From Candidatus Scalindua sp. SCAELEC01 (GTDB lineage Bacteria > Planctomycetota > Brocadiia > Brocadiales > Scalinduaceae): a DNA stretch of 64,000 nucleotides. Position 1 is the stretch's first letter. Every line of letters starts with the position of its first letter. Made by a program: the position numbers and the translations under genes. Shown here piece after piece: positions 18,004-27,958 of the stretch. The DNA is taken from positions 1-64,000 of the forward strand of contig SHMT01000002.1 of the NCBI GenBank assembly GCA_004282745.1, written 5' to 3'. The notes beneath the pieces are model-generated. The model was given only the letters and a program-made list of their open reading frames with translations, ran no database searches and was not told where the DNA came from.

Positions 18004-20637
18004 TTGAGTAACGGGCATGATTTAAACTCGCTACTTGATGACGTCTTTACAACTTTTGATCTTGCAATTAAGAAACATCGCTATAAACCTGCAGCTCAAG
18101 AAACAGGCATGGTCAAATTCGTAGGACGGGGTATCGCGCTTATTGACGGATTGCCTGGGGTAAAGTCTGAAGAGCTTATCATATTTCCCGGAAATATATA
18201 CGGTATGGTATTTAACCTTGATCCGGAAGAGGTCGGGGTCATCATACTCTCCAAAAGCGACGATTTAGAGGCAGGTAGTACCGTGACCCGCACCGGCAAG
18301 GTAATGGATGTCCCCGTAGGCGAAGCACTTTTGGGTCGGGTTGTTGACCCAACTGGCAGAGCACTTGATCATATCGGGCAATTACATACCCTCGAAAGAA
18401 AACCGATAGAGAGGGAAGCGCCCGCAATTATGGACCGTGAACCGGTAACCGTACCACTTCAGACAGGTCTTAAAGTAGTGGATGCCCTTATCCCGATCGG
18501 AAGGGGGCAGAGAGAGCTTATCCTCGGAGACCGTCAGACCGGTAAAACCGCTATCGCCCTGGATACGATCATAAACCAGAAAGATAAAAACGTGGTATGC
18601 GTATACTGCGCGATCGGTCAACGGAGTTCTTCTGTCGCAAAGCTTATTGAAGACCTGCGCAGGCACGAAGCAATGGAATATACCATTGTTGTGTCAACAT
18701 CCGGTGAAGACCCCCCGGGCATGAAATTCATCGCGCCCTACGCGGCAACCACCATGGCAGAATATTTCATGGAAAGAGGCAGGGACGTGCTGATTGTATA
18801 TGATGATTTGACCAATCACGCGATTGCGTACAGGGAACTGTCTCTGCTCCTGAGGCGGCCTCCCGGACGAGAGGCGTTTCCCGGAGATGTTTTTTATATC
18901 CATTCCCGTCTCCTTGAACGTTCGACACATCTGAAAAAAGAACTCGGCGGAGGCTCTTTGACCGCCCTGCCCATTGTCGCTACGGAGGCGCAAAATGTTG
19001 CGGCATACATTCCGACAAATATTATATCTATTACGGATGGGCAGATTTATCTCTCTCCCGATCTGTTTCGTAAAGGTATTTTGCCTGCTGTGGACGTCGG
19101 CAAGTCTGTGTCCCGTGTGGGTGGAAAGACACAGCTTCCCGTATACCGTTCAGTTGCCGGAAACTTGAGACTCTCGTATTCTCAGTTTGAAGAGCTTGAA
19201 AAATTTGCCCGCTTCAGCACAAGGCTTGATGAACAGACTCGAAAGACGCTTGAGAGAGGCCGCCGTGTGCGTGAGGTGCTCAAGCAGGACCAGTACAAAC
19301 CACTTACCGTATCAGAACAGATCGCAGTGCTTCTGTCTGTGACAGAAGGGGTTTTCGATGATTTGCCGGTGGAAAAGATTGAAGAGGCTGAGCAGTCTAT
19401 CAGGTCAGTTGTAACAAAACAGTTGCCTCACATAAGCGAGAAGATTCATACCGGCGATAAATTGTGTGATGAAGACAAAAAGACGATTGTTGAAGCTGCA
19501 AAGGGAATGGTTACAAAAGAGAACAGGGACAATTCATTTTCATTAAAATTAAACATTCTTACATTTTTTCTTCTCATGATGACATTCACCTCAATCGGCT
19601 GCATTAATATTGGCCCTCATGTTATGAAACATGAATGGCTTAAATACAATAACGTCATTAGTCACATTGAGGATCAACAGAATCTTTTGAATTTAGTCAA
19701 ACTTCGATATAATGATTCCCCTAAAATGCTCGCTGTGACCAATATTAATTCCCAACTGCTTTTGGGAAGTAGTGATTCCGGCCTGGCTTATACAGCTTTT
19801 GAAGGATCAGCGCCACCTGGTGATATTTTTTCTTTCTCACTATTTCCAAAATACGAAGACAAGCCAACGATTACCTATCAGCCATTACAAGGAGAGAAGT
19901 TCGTAAAAAATATACTCGAACAAATTTCTTTGGATGTCCTTGTGCTCTTAAATAATTCAGGATGGAGTGTTGAACGTATATTTCGCTTATGTGTACAAGA
20001 CATTAATGGCATTCAGAATGCTCCAGGCGCCTCTGGTCCTACGCCAGATTATGCTCCTGAGTATAAGGCTTTCTTCACTGTCGCAGAGCTGATGCGTACG
20101 TTACAGAAGCAAAATTTTACTAATCTGGAATACGAATTTATTGATGGTGAATCCGCACTGGTTTTCAGCCTTGCCGAAGAAGCATTTGCGTTGCCTGAGA
20201 CGCATAAACTCTTAGAAATGTTGCGTTTAACACCGAAAAAAACAAAATACCCCATACGCATGAATGATATAGATCACAACCCAAACCTTATAAGGTTAAG
20301 AACACGTTCTGTTATGGGTTTATTATATTACCTTTCACAATCCGTTGAAGTACCTCAAGAGGATGTAACGAAAGGAAAATTGACGACTACCAAATATGCA
20401 GATGGACGATCTTTTTATTGGAGTGAACTTTTCAGTAATTTATTTCAAATCAAATCAAGTTCTGAGAAACCCTCTGACGCCTTTGTCAGCATTAAGTACC
20501 GGGGGAGCTGGTTTTATATTGATGACACGGATGTAGAATCTAAAAGAACCTATTCACTTTTTAATCAAATTTTTGCTATTCAGGCAGGTAAACTAAAAGT
20601 TGAAAGGCCAATACTCACGTTGCCAATAGGTCGATAG
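18004..20637 (+). CDS. atpA: N-ATPase subunit alpha fused in frame to a lipoprotein-like domain
   Basis: Single uninterrupted 877-codon frame. Residues 1 to about 505 are a complete F1 alpha subunit: Walker [10 protein letters not shown] near 178, the signature [21 protein letters not shown], and a C-terminal helical domain ending [20 protein letters not shown]. From about residue 502 a different protein follows. Residues 514-532 look like a lipoprotein signal ([15 protein letters not shown]) and the rest (to 877) resembles exported lipoproteins with the pattern [11 protein letters not shown] near its start. G+C drops clearly at the junction. No good internal ribosome site is visible before the internal ATG at 19507. 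Either a true fusion, a lost stop codon, or internal translation. TTG start after AAAGGAGTGAG. Confidence 0.85.
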   Translation: MSNGHDLNSLLDDVFTTFDLAIKKHRYKPAAQETGMVKFVGRGIALIDGLPGVKSEELIIFPGNIYGMVFNLDPEEVGVIILSKSDDLEAGSTVTRTGKVMDVPVGEALLGRVVDPTGRALDHIGQLHTLERKPIEREAPAIMDREPVTVPLQTGLKVVDALIPIGRGQRELILGDRQTGKTAIALDTIINQKDKNVVCVYCAIGQRSSSVAKLIEDLRRHEAMEYTIVVSTSGEDPPGMKFIAPYAATTMAEYFMERGRDVLIVYDDLTNHAIAYRELSLLLRRPPGREAFPGDVFYIHSRLLERSTHLKKELGGGSLTALPIVATEAQNVAAYIPTNIISITDGQIYLSPDLFRKGILPAVDVGKSVSRVGGKTQLPVYRSVAGNLRLSYSQFEELEKFARFSTRLDEQTRKTLERGRRVREVLKQDQYKPLTVSEQIAVLLSVTEGVFDDLPVEKIEEAEQSIRSVVTKQLPHISEKIHTGDKLCDEDKKTIVEAAKGMVTKENRDNSFSLKLNILTFFLLMMTFTSIGCINIGPHVMKHEWLKYNNVISHIEDQQNLLNLVKLRYNDSPKMLAVTNINSQLLLGSSDSGLAYTAFEGSAPPGDIFSFSLFPKYEDKPTITYQPLQGEKFVKNILEQISLDVLVLLNNSGWSVERIFRLCVQDINGIQNAPGASGPTPDYAPEYKAFFTVAELMRTLQKQNFTNLEYEFIDGESALVFSLAEEAFALPETHKLLEMLRLTPKKTKYPIRMNDIDHNPNLIRLRTRSVMGLLYYLSQSVEVPQEDVTKGKLTTTKYADGRSFYWSELFSNLFQIKSSSEKPSDAFVSIKYRGSWFYIDDTDVESKRTYSLFNQIFAIQAGKLKVERPILTLPIGR

Positions 20638-20950
20638 AGGGCATTGCCCCCCCTTCATTCATGAGTGAGTTCGGCAACTACCGGCCTTATCTGGTTGATT
20701 GTGGCAAGATTGGTTTCTCATAGGGATTGAGTCTAGATACCATGAAGAGAAAACTCCCGAGTGGGCTATGGAAAAAGTTAATAAGTGGTATCCATTAACG
20801 AAAGATATGCGGGAAGGTGAAATACATTTTGCCGGGATATTTTCAGCGGGGCAAGCTGGTAAATCGGAAGCCGGTACCTTGTTAAGTAAATCTTTATCAT
20901 GCCGTGGGCAGAAATAACGATGCAGAATTAAAACATAAAATCAATCTCAT
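20638..20950 (+). other. spacer between fused atpA and atpG with a decayed frame
   Basis: About 310 bases. An open frame from 20699 to 20917 (TTG-like start; YHEEKTPEWAMEKVNKW, then REGEIHFAGIFSAGQAGKS) looks partly protein-like but has no recognisable family or ribosome site. It probably belongs to the same foreign segment as the lipoprotein half of the fused gene, so the insert between atpA proper and atpG would be about 1.4 kb. Confidence 0.35.
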
Positions 20951-21838
20951 ATGCAAACCATTGAAACCATTAGAAGAAATATTACAAGCGCGGAAGATCT
21001 TCGGGATATTGTAAAAACCATGCGCACCCTGTCGGCCGTAAATATTCACCATTTTGAAAAGGCCGTTGAATCCACAGGCGATTACTACCGGTCAGTTGAA
21101 ATGGGATTCCAGGTTGTACTCAGTGGAGTGACACTCGAAGCACTGGAGCAGAAGGAAGAGAGGAAATGTGGACTCTATTCCGTTGTATTCGGTTCTGATC
21201 AGGGGCTTTGTGGGGGATTTAACGAACAGATTTCAGATTATGCGGTTACTTTAATAAAAAGCTTGAATGCGGAAGTAGATAGCCCCATGGTATGCATAGG
21301 CACACGTACCCTGGCTTCGCTTGAGGAGAGAAAGCAAAAAGTTTCAGATCTTTTTACTCTGCCAGGATCACTTGCAGGTGTAACTCCCATGGTCCAGCAG
21401 ATAGTAATGGCAATTACCGATTTGCAGGCAAGTGGAAAGATCAACAGGGTCATACTCATTCACCATAAGCTGTTATCTCAGTTTTCGTATCGGCCACATT
21501 ACGTGACTCTTCTTCCCATTGACCGGACATGGATAGAATCAACCAGAAAGAAAAAGTGGCCTGGCCGTTCTCTGCCATCATGTACCATGGATAGAGACAC
21601 GCTCTTCTCATCGCTGTTCCGTCAATATGTGTTCATCTCAATGTATCGGGCATTTGCGGAATCAATGGCATGCGAAAACGCTGCCCGATTTCTCTCCATG
21701 CAATCCGCCGAGAAAAATATTGAAGAGAGGCTCGAACAGCTTAACGCCATCTATCGCAGCGAACGCCAGAGTTCGATTACCAGCGAACTTCTGGATATTG
21801 TGTCAGGATTCGAGGCATTGAGAACAAAAGAAGAATAG
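20951..21838 (+). CDS. atpG: N-ATPase F1 subunit gamma
   Basis: 295-residue central shaft. The N-terminal helix (IETIRRNITSAEDLRDIVKTM), the GSDQGLCGGFNEQ segment near residue 84, and the C-terminal helix with CENAARFLSMQSAEKNIEERL are all present. It closes the N-ATPase operon in the canonical order but is about 1.4 kb downstream of the end of the alpha coding region because of the inserted lipoprotein segment. Upstream ribosome site is weak. Confidence 0.93.
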   Translation: MQTIETIRRNITSAEDLRDIVKTMRTLSAVNIHHFEKAVESTGDYYRSVEMGFQVVLSGVTLEALEQKEERKCGLYSVVFGSDQGLCGGFNEQISDYAVTLIKSLNAEVDSPMVCIGTRTLASLEERKQKVSDLFTLPGSLAGVTPMVQQIVMAITDLQASGKINRVILIHHKLLSQFSYRPHYVTLLPIDRTWIESTRKKKWPGRSLPSCTMDRDTLFSSLFRQYVFISMYRAFAESMACENAARFLSMQSAEKNIEERLEQLNAIYRSERQSSITSELLDIVSGFEALRTKEE

Positions 21839-22017
21839 AACATCAACCATCACAGATCATTGTCCATCTCTTTTTTGTCTACTCTATTAATCTTTTATTG
21901 CTTTTTATTTTAAAAAAGTTTTCCCCCGTGACAATAGACATGGTGGAATTATTTTAATTATAATCGAGGACTTCGGCTTATTTTACGGCCGTTTACGAGA
22001 AATGAAAGAGGTTAGTT

Positions 22018-22764
22018 TTGATTCAACTCTTAACAGTGAATATTCATAAAGGTTTTTCGTGGCTGAATCGACGTTTTGTTCTTGAGGATCTTCGGGAAGC
22101 AATTCGTTCCTCCTGTTCTGATATCGTATTTTTACAGGAAGTGGTTGGTGAGAATTACATAAAGGCGCAAAAACATACCAATTGGCCGGCTGCCTCGCAG
22201 TATGAATTTTTAGCAGATACCATCTGGCACGATTATGCTTATGGGAAGAACGCAATCTATCAAGAAGGTCATCATGGGAATGCCATTCTGTCGAAGTTTC
22301 CCATTATCAAATCTGAAAATATTGACATTTCAACGAATAGACTAGAAAAAAGAGGGTTTCTTTATTGTAAACTACAGTTGCCCGGGAAATGTTCTTTCCT
22401 TCACTGCATTTGTGTCCATTTGAGTTTGACTGGTAAAGCACGTAAAAAGCAGATAATGATTCTAAAGAACTATATCAGAAAGAATATTCCATCCGAAGAA
22501 TCGCTGGTTGTAGCGGGAGATTTTAATGACTGGAGCAATACAACTACGGAGATTCTTGAAAATACTTTTAAGCTTCAGGAAGTATTTGTTCAAGTAAATG
22601 GTAAACCTGCGAGAAGTTTTCCGCGAAGCATTCCGATACTTCGATTAGATAGGATTTACCAGAGAGGTTTTATCTCTGTTGACGTTGCAATTCATCATAA
22701 AGAAATCTGGAGTAAACTTTCTGATCATGCAGCCCTGTCAGCATCATTAAAGTTTAGAAATTAA
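22018..22764 (+). CDS. endonuclease/exonuclease/phosphatase-family protein
   Basis: 248 residues with the fold's metal and catalytic motifs: LTVNIHKGF at the start (Asn ligand), IVFLQEVVGEN (Glu ligand), GNAILSKFPI, VVAGDFNDWSN (Asp, Asn) and SDHAALSASL (catalytic Asp-His). No signal peptide. TTG start. It is 18 bases upstream of a cardiolipin synthase gene, and this pairing is common, so the substrate may be a phospholipid rather than DNA. That is inference from context. Confidence 0.87.
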   Translation: MIQLLTVNIHKGFSWLNRRFVLEDLREAIRSSCSDIVFLQEVVGENYIKAQKHTNWPAASQYEFLADTIWHDYAYGKNAIYQEGHHGNAILSKFPIIKSENIDISTNRLEKRGFLYCKLQLPGKCSFLHCICVHLSLTGKARKKQIMILKNYIRKNIPSEESLVVAGDFNDWSNTTTEILENTFKLQEVFVQVNGKPARSFPRSIPILRLDRIYQRGFISVDVAIHHKEIWSKLSDHAALSASLKFRN

Positions 22765-22782
22765 TTTTAAAAAGGAACTATA

Positions 22783-24174
22783 GTGCTTGAGTTTCAGTGG
22801 TTTTTTTCCTATTTTTTCCCGAGCATTGGCTTTTTATTGGCTGTTTTTCTATTTTGGCATATTCTCCGTTCGGAACGCTCACCGTCTAGCACACTTGCCT
22901 GGTTGCTAGCCATTTTTTTTATTCCTTATATAGCCATACCTCTTTTTGTCATGTTCGGTGGACGAAAAACGAAAAAAATGGTGGCGCTAAAACAGAGCTT
23001 TATTGAGTTAGAAGGCCAAGATGTTCATTCAACCCGCGGGGAGGAAAGATTGTTGCCAGGGAGAGTTCATGGTATTTTTCCTTTACAAGGTAATAATGAG
23101 ATAACGTTATTGCTGGATGGGGTTGTAGCTTACCGTGAGTTGTCGAAGCTTCTTTTGTCAGCACAACATAGTATTTGTATTACAACCTTTATTCTTTTAA
23201 ATGATGAAACAGGAGAGGCAATTCTTAGTATATTGACTCAGAAAGCAAAAAAAGGGGTCACAGTTCGATTATTATTAGACGCACTGGGCTCTTATAAAAT
23301 ATCGCGTCAATTCTTAGCTGATTTTAAAAGTGCTGGTGGTCAATATTCCTTCTTTATGCCGATGCTGCATATCCCTTTTCGAGGGCGTGCAAACCTCAGA
23401 AATCATCGTAAGATGGTTCTTGTCGATCAGAGAGTTGGAGTCGTTGGGGGAATGAATCTCTCCAGAGAATCTATGGGGAAAGCTCCCAGTACCAAACGAT
23501 GGCGGGACTTATCATTTCTCGTGAAAGGGCCGATCCTCAAGCCCCTTTATAATGTTTTTATGTCTGATTGGAAATTTTCATCAAAAGAAGTGCTTTGTTT
23601 TCGTGATGAAGACTTTTTGCTCGAAAAAACAGAAAGTAATGAACTGCTTCAGCTGATGCCGAGTGGTCCCGATGTTGGTGGTGATCCATTGCATGAGTCA
23701 ATTATCGCATCATTCTTCTCTGCAACAAAAAGAATTTGGGTGGTGACTCCCTACTTTGTGCCGGATGAAATACTCATGAGATCTTTTTGTATTGCCGCAC
23801 GGAGAGGGATAGATGTTCGGGTTATTTTCCCCCTGAAATCAAACCATCTACTTGCTGATCTTGTAAGAAATGATTATCTTCGTGATATTTCAAAGGCAGG
23901 GGGAACGGTTTTCGGCTATAAGCCGGGAATGCTGCATGCAAAATTGATTATCATTGATGATGAGTTGGCTATATCAGGATCTGCCAACATGGATATGAGA
24001 AGTCTTTTTCTCAATTATGAATTAGCATTTTTTATTCATTCAGAGAAAAAAGTTGATGAGCTTGCATCTTGGACCCAGAATTTAATGGATCATTCGGAAC
24101 AGGGTGTGAAAAAAGCTTCGCCTATACTTGAAGTTTTTGAAGGGGTTGGAAGATTGTTCGCGCCCCTTGTGTAA
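22783..24174 (+). CDS. cls: cardiolipin synthase (phospholipase D family)
   Basis: 463 residues. Two N-terminal membrane helices (about 7-25 and 36-57) are followed by two HKD motifs, NHRKMVLVDQRVGVVGGMN near 205 and LHAKLIIIDDELAISGSANM near 385. It condenses two phosphatidylglycerols, or a related pair, to cardiolipin at the membrane. GTG start after AAAGGAAC. Co-transcribed with the preceding phosphoesterase gene. Cardiolipin helps stabilise membranes under osmotic stress and rotary ATPases. Confidence 0.93.
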   Translation: MLEFQWFFSYFFPSIGFLLAVFLFWHILRSERSPSSTLAWLLAIFFIPYIAIPLFVMFGGRKTKKMVALKQSFIELEGQDVHSTRGEERLLPGRVHGIFPLQGNNEITLLLDGVVAYRELSKLLLSAQHSICITTFILLNDETGEAILSILTQKAKKGVTVRLLLDALGSYKISRQFLADFKSAGGQYSFFMPMLHIPFRGRANLRNHRKMVLVDQRVGVVGGMNLSRESMGKAPSTKRWRDLSFLVKGPILKPLYNVFMSDWKFSSKEVLCFRDEDFLLEKTESNELLQLMPSGPDVGGDPLHESIIASFFSATKRIWVVTPYFVPDEILMRSFCIAARRGIDVRVIFPLKSNHLLADLVRNDYLRDISKAGGTVFGYKPGMLHAKLIIIDDELAISGSANMDMRSLFLNYELAFFIHSEKKVDELASWTQNLMDHSEQGVKKASPILEVFEGVGRLFAPLV

Positions 24175-24331
24175 AAAATATTCTCAACGAAGCAACAAAG
24201 AGAAGGGTAAAAATTTACAAATTTCATTAACTCGTTTTAGTATGAACGTACCGTGGTTTCAGTGTTTCCAGAAACCACCAAGAGAGCTGGAGTCTTAAAG
24301 CTTGTCAAATATTCATACCCGCTCTCCCGTA

Positions 24332-25876
24332 TCAACACTGTTTGAACATACCCTTTTTTATAGAAAACTTTTTCATCTTGTTTAAAATAGTTCGTCTATT
24401 CAAACCGGTAAATTCAGCTATCGCACCTATCCTGCCTTTATGCTCTGTAAAAACCTTGATAAAGTATTCCCGTTCACAATTATCTAAATATGCCTGCATA
24501 TCTTTGTAGGAAGAGATGCTTTGTTCCTTCATTGAAGGTGAAGGGAGAAGCAAGTTTGCATCAGATGGCGGGTTCGTAATTAATCCTACACTCTGTATCA
24601 ATTCAGACTCTTCCAGGAGAACGGCTTTTTCAATAATTGCTTCCAACTCCCTAATATTTCCAGGCCATCGATATGCCATGAGTTGCTTTAAGACACCGGG
24701 TGATATACCGGCAATCCTCTTTTTGAAACGTTTATTGAATTTCTCAATGAAATGATCAACTAAAAGGGGTATATCGTCCGTACGTTCTCTGAGGGAAGGA
24801 AGTTTAAGTGAAATAATATTAAGACGGTAAAAGAGATCTTTTCTAAACTTTCCTTTCTCTATTAATTCCAGGAGATCCTGGTTTGTCGCCGCAATAATAC
24901 GTATATCCACCCGTATACTCTTCTCCCCTCCCACTCTTTCGATCTGCCTCTCCTGCAATACCCTTAACAGCTTTACCTGAGTGAGGGTTGAAAGTTCTCC
25001 AATTTCATCGAGAAATATGGTCCCTTTATCCGCAAGTTCAAACTTTCCCTTTTTGTCCCGAATAGCCCCCGTAAAAGAACCTTTAACATGGCCAAAGAGT
25101 TCACTTTCTAAAAGGGTCTCTGTTAGGGCCGCACAGTTTACGGTTACCATCTCTTCATCTTTTCTCAGACTATTATAGTGGATGGCCTTTGCAACTAACT
25201 CCTTACCTGTCCCCGTCTCTCCCGTGATAAGAATTGTTGAATCTGTCTGTGACACTCTTTCAATAAGATGATAAATATTCTGCATCACGTAACTTTTACC
25301 GATTAAGTTATGAAAACAGTACCTCTCCCCTAATGCGGTCTGCAACTGTCGGATCTCCTCATTTTTCACATCTAACTCGAGAGAGAGATCTTTTAACATT
25401 TTCTGTGATTCTTGATATTGTATATTTTTTTGTACCCTTTTTGTAACATCATTACCGACAGAAAGTACACCCTGTATATCACCTTTGTTATCAACAAGGG
25501 GCATACATCTCAAGTCTAAAAAGTGGGTAATATTATCAGGGGTGATGAGCTGTAATTCTCTCACATTCAGGGTCTTCCTCTCATTAACCACATCATGCAG
25601 GTTCTTTGCAAGCCTCTTTTCTATAGCCTTGAGGCGCAACGACAGATAACTGGTCCCTTTTACCTCGTTACAACGAACACCCCACGTCCGTTCGGCAGCG
25701 GTATTCATCAGTACAATATTAAGCCCCCTGTCCAACAGAATAACATCGGACTCAAGATTATCGATTATGGACTTGTCAATGGTCCCATCTTTAGTCAAAA
25801 CAGGATGCTGTACTCCATCCTTGTCCCCGTAATAGGGTATTAGCACTGTCTGATCTGGATCTTTTTTCTTTCCCAT
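24332..25876 (-). CDS. sigma-54-dependent activator with PAS domain
   Basis: 514 residues. A PAS domain (about 38-150: [19 protein letters not shown]) senses an unknown signal. The AAA+ core follows (about 190-420) with Walker A GETGTGKE, loop GSFTGA in place of the usual GAFTGA, Walker [13 protein letters not shown], and [15 protein letters not shown] Fis-type helix-turn-helix is at the end ([20 protein letters not shown]). It is divergent from three hsp20 genes with a sigma-54 promoter between them and very likely activates them. The PAS domain suggests an internal signal rather than a phosphorylation partner. Confidence 0.93.
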   Translation of the reverse strand: MGKKKDPDQTVLIPYYGDKDGVQHPVLTKDGTIDKSIIDNLESDVILLDRGLNIVLMNTAAERTWGVRCNEVKGTSYLSLRLKAIEKRLAKNLHDVVNERKTLNVRELQLITPDNITHFLDLRCMPLVDNKGDIQGVLSVGNDVTKRVQKNIQYQESQKMLKDLSLELDVKNEEIRQLQTALGERYCFHNLIGKSYVMQNIYHLIERVSQTDSTILITGETGTGKELVAKAIHYNSLRKDEEMVTVNCAALTETLLESELFGHVKGSFTGAIRDKKGKFELADKGTIFLDEIGELSTLTQVKLLRVLQERQIERVGGEKSIRVDIRIIAATNQDLLELIEKGKFRKDLFYRLNIISLKLPSLRERTDDIPLLVDHFIEKFNKRFKKRIAGISPGVLKQLMAYRWPGNIRELEAIIEKAVLLEESELIQSVGLITNPPSDANLLLPSPSMKEQSISSYKDMQAYLDNCEREYFIKVFTEHKGRIGAIAEFTGLNRRTILNKMKKFSIKKGMFKQC

Positions 25877-25903
25877 GATTATTTTTTTTATTACATTCCT
25901 ACT

Positions 25904-25913
25904 AAATGAGTAT
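25904..25913 (+). promoter_or_regulatory. half-site AAATGAGTAT near the activator gene
   Basis: A single AAATGAGTAT, matching the arms of the palindrome at 26046-26069, lies 28 bases upstream of the activator gene start. It could allow autoregulation. Inferred from repetition of the motif only. Confidence 0.3.
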
Positions 25914-26045
25914 CATATTTCCCGTTTCTCAGTAATACGAGAATATATCATACTCCTCTATACCACGAGACATAAGGATAAATTCACTGTTTTATTATCC
26001 ATTTGCTGATTTACGTTACCACATTTGGGAATGGGAATCCACATA

Positions 26046-26069
26046 AAATGGGTATAAACATACTCATTT
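26046..26069. promoter_or_regulatory. candidate upstream activator site (palindrome)
   Basis: AAATGGGTAT-AAAC-ATACTCATTT, a dyad with 10-bp arms and one mismatch. Its centre is about 82 bases upstream of the -24 GG of the sigma-54 promoter, a usual distance for an enhancer-binding protein site. Confidence 0.5.
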
Positions 26070-26098
26070 GAGCCCTATTTTATCCTCCCGAAGAGAAC

Positions 26099-26139
26099 AA
26101 ATATTGTAAGTATCTATACCATTATTACTTACAATATTT
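26099..26139. promoter_or_regulatory. perfect 14-bp inverted repeat abutting the sigma-54 promoter
   Basis: AAATATTGTAAGTA at 26099-26112 and its exact reverse complement at 26126-26139, 13-base spacer. The right arm touches the -24 element. It could be an operator or second activator site. Too AT-rich to act as a terminator for the reverse strand. Confidence 0.6.
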
Positions 26140-26154
26140 GGCATATCAATTGCT
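26138..26154 (+). promoter_or_regulatory. sigma-54 (-24/-12) promoter of the hsp20 operon
   Basis: TTGGCATATCAATTGCT has GG and GC separated by the standard 10 bases. The first hsp20 start is 131 bases downstream, leaving a long leader. A sigma-54 activator is encoded divergently next door, which supports the call. Confidence 0.72.
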
Positions 26155-26284
26155 CTGCTAGTAGAGAGGAAAGAAGAAAGCCTTTTTGTCTTAATAAGGG
26201 CGGCCTTTATGATGCTGCTGTGGTTCTTAAGACTGTTCGGATCACTGATTTTGATCTATTACTTTTTTATAAAGGAGGAGAACG

Positions 26285-26707
26285 ATGTTTCCATTATCAA
26301 ACACACTTAACACCCTTTTATCGTTGCAGGAAGCAATGGACCTTGCACAGAACCAGGACTTTTTTGATAGCGCTACGACCAGTAGGGGAGTCTATCCGCC
26401 GGTTAACATTTTTAAAAACAACGGCGATTTGGTCCTCGTTGCAGAGTTACCCGGTGTCAAAAAGGAGGATTTGCATATAGAAGCAAAAGGAAACACCATA
26501 CGGTTAGCCGGTAAACGGACCATAGATTATGGAAAAGATATCAGCTACCACCGTGCCGAGCGCTCTGCCTCTCAATTCGATAGGACCTTGGAGCTACCCA
26601 TTAACTTTGATCCGGACCAGGTAAAAGGAGAATATAAGGACGGCCTGTTGGTTGTTTTCCTGAACCGTGCGGAGTCTGATAAACCGAAACAAATTACGAT
26701 TCAATAA
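26285..26707 (+). CDS. small heat shock protein Hsp20 (first of three)
   Basis: 140 residues, ATP-independent holdase chaperone. The alpha-crystallin domain covers about 38-138 with the strand LVLVAELPGVKKEDLHIEA and the closing KGEYKDGLLVVFLNRAE. The C-terminal motif is the short KQITIQ. AAAGGAGGAG precedes the ATG. First gene of the tandem, downstream of a sigma-54 promoter. The 5' leader could fold so that CCTTTAT (26204-26210) pairs with ATAAAGG overlapping the ribosome site. Confidence 0.93.
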   Translation: MFPLSNTLNTLLSLQEAMDLAQNQDFFDSATTSRGVYPPVNIFKNNGDLVLVAELPGVKKEDLHIEAKGNTIRLAGKRTIDYGKDISYHRAERSASQFDRTLELPINFDPDQVKGEYKDGLLVVFLNRAESDKPKQITIQ

Positions 26708-26730
26708 TAATCTGAAAGGAGCATAATGCT

Positions 26731-27141
26731 ATGAGTAACGAAACGAAGGAAGTGACAAAAACTGAGAATAAGAAACCTGCAAAAGCTGAGCATGCCGGAG
26801 AGAGGACCGTACCCGGGAAATATTATATTCCTCAGACTGACATTGTGGAAACCGACACAAATCTTATTGTAACGATGGATGTACCGGGTGTAAAAAAGGA
26901 GAACGTCAATATCAGGTTGGAGAACAATACCCTGGAAGTTGACGCGAGAATAGACTTTTCTCCTTACGACAGACTCACACCTCTCCATGCGGAGTACAAT
27001 GTGGGACACTTTGCACGAACGTTCACTGTGTCAAACATAATCGATACAGCAAAGATTGACGCGAACCTCGCTGACGGTGTCTTAACCCTGACGCTGCCAA
27101 AGGCACCGAAAGCGCAACCAAGAAGAATTGAGATAAGATAG
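26731..27141 (+). CDS. small heat shock protein Hsp20 (second)
   Basis: 136 residues. The N-terminal 25 residues are lysine/glutamate-rich (KEVTKTENKKPAKAEH) rather than the usual hydrophobic arm. The alpha-crystallin domain follows (about 42-136: LIVTMDVPGVKKENVNIRL; ADGVLTLTLPKA). 23 bases after the first hsp20 gene with its own AAAGGAG site. Sequence divergence from its neighbours suggests hetero-oligomers or division of labour, not a recent duplication. Confidence 0.92.
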   Translation: MSNETKEVTKTENKKPAKAEHAGERTVPGKYYIPQTDIVETDTNLIVTMDVPGVKKENVNIRLENNTLEVDARIDFSPYDRLTPLHAEYNVGHFARTFTVSNIIDTAKIDANLADGVLTLTLPKAPKAQPRRIEIR

Positions 27142-27288
27142 GAGAGTGTACTGTGTCAGCACAAATTTGCTTGGACCTTTCAACAACTGATGTCCGGGTA
27201 CAATTACCACTCTCACTATCAGGTAACGTGCTATTTTTATCTACCGTGTATGAGAACAATTTCCAATTTTTAAAAAAAGGAGACTATC

Positions 27289-27795
27289 ATGACTCTGAAA
27301 GACCTAATAACGAAGAACAGAAAAAAGCAAGGGTACATACAACCCAAACTTCAACATCCAGTTTCTCCCCTTCACCGGGAAGTGGATCGACTCTTTGACA
27401 ATTTTTTTAACGGTTTTGACCGGCTTCCAGCTCTACCTTTCAGGGAAGAGCGGTTAACCGAATTTACCCCAAAGATTAATGTAAGTGAAAATGACAGAGA
27501 GGTTGAAGTTACCGTAGAAATACCGGGAATGGACCAAAATGACGTAGAGGTCAATTTACGAGACGATGTGCTCACGATCAAGGGTGAAAAGAGACAGGAA
27601 AAAGAGGAGAAAGAGAAGGAGTACTATCACATCGAGAGAAGCTATGGATCGTTTTGTCGTTCCCTGCAAATTCCCTGCGAAGTGGAACAGGATCAAGTGA
27701 AGGCGGCATTCAAAAAGGGAGTCTTACAGATCCGTTTGCCAAAGAGTGAAAAGGCCAGGGAACATGTACGCAAGATTGAGGTAAAAGGTGAATAA
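27289..27795 (+). CDS. small heat shock protein Hsp20 (third)
   Basis: 168 residues. The N-terminal arm (about 15-50) carries LHREVDRLFDNFFNGFDRLP, and the alpha-crystallin domain is at about 60-165 (EVEVTVEIPGMDQNDVEVNL; KKGVLQIRLPKSE). A highly charged KRQEKEEKEKEY loop marks the dimerisation strand region. AAAAAGGAG precedes ATG. 147 bases separate it from the second gene; that gap shows no gene. It ends at a strong hairpin. Confidence 0.93.
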   Translation: MTLKDLITKNRKKQGYIQPKLQHPVSPLHREVDRLFDNFFNGFDRLPALPFREERLTEFTPKINVSENDREVEVTVEIPGMDQNDVEVNLRDDVLTIKGEKRQEKEEKEKEYYHIERSYGSFCRSLQIPCEVEQDQVKAAFKKGVLQIRLPKSEKAREHVRKIEVKGE

Positions 27796-27814
27796 CTGTG
27801 CTATTGTTAGTTAC

Positions 27815-27855
27815 GGGAGCGCACACGGTATACTTATATACCGTAGTGCGCTCCC
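27815..27855 (+). terminator. hairpin at the end of the hsp20 operon
   Basis: GGGAGCGCAC-ACGGTAT and its near-perfect complement form a 17-bp stem with one bulge and a short loop. It is followed only by a weak T-rich stretch (AGTAGTTTCTT). Probably a terminator or a 3' stabiliser of the hsp20 transcript. Confidence 0.65.
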
Positions 27856-27958
27856 ATAGTAGTTTCTTAAAATGATTTGACCACTCCCTGCTCAAATCAT
27901 ACAGGGACAAGCTTTGGCAATACAATTATTTATACAAATATCCAGGACATCGAATAAG

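Noticed and set aside
26046-26069. Reading the activator palindrome as a family 2 repeat end
   Set aside because: It shares ATACTCAT with family 2, but the following bases (TTGAGCC rather than CTCATAATGG) do not match and no right end is present.
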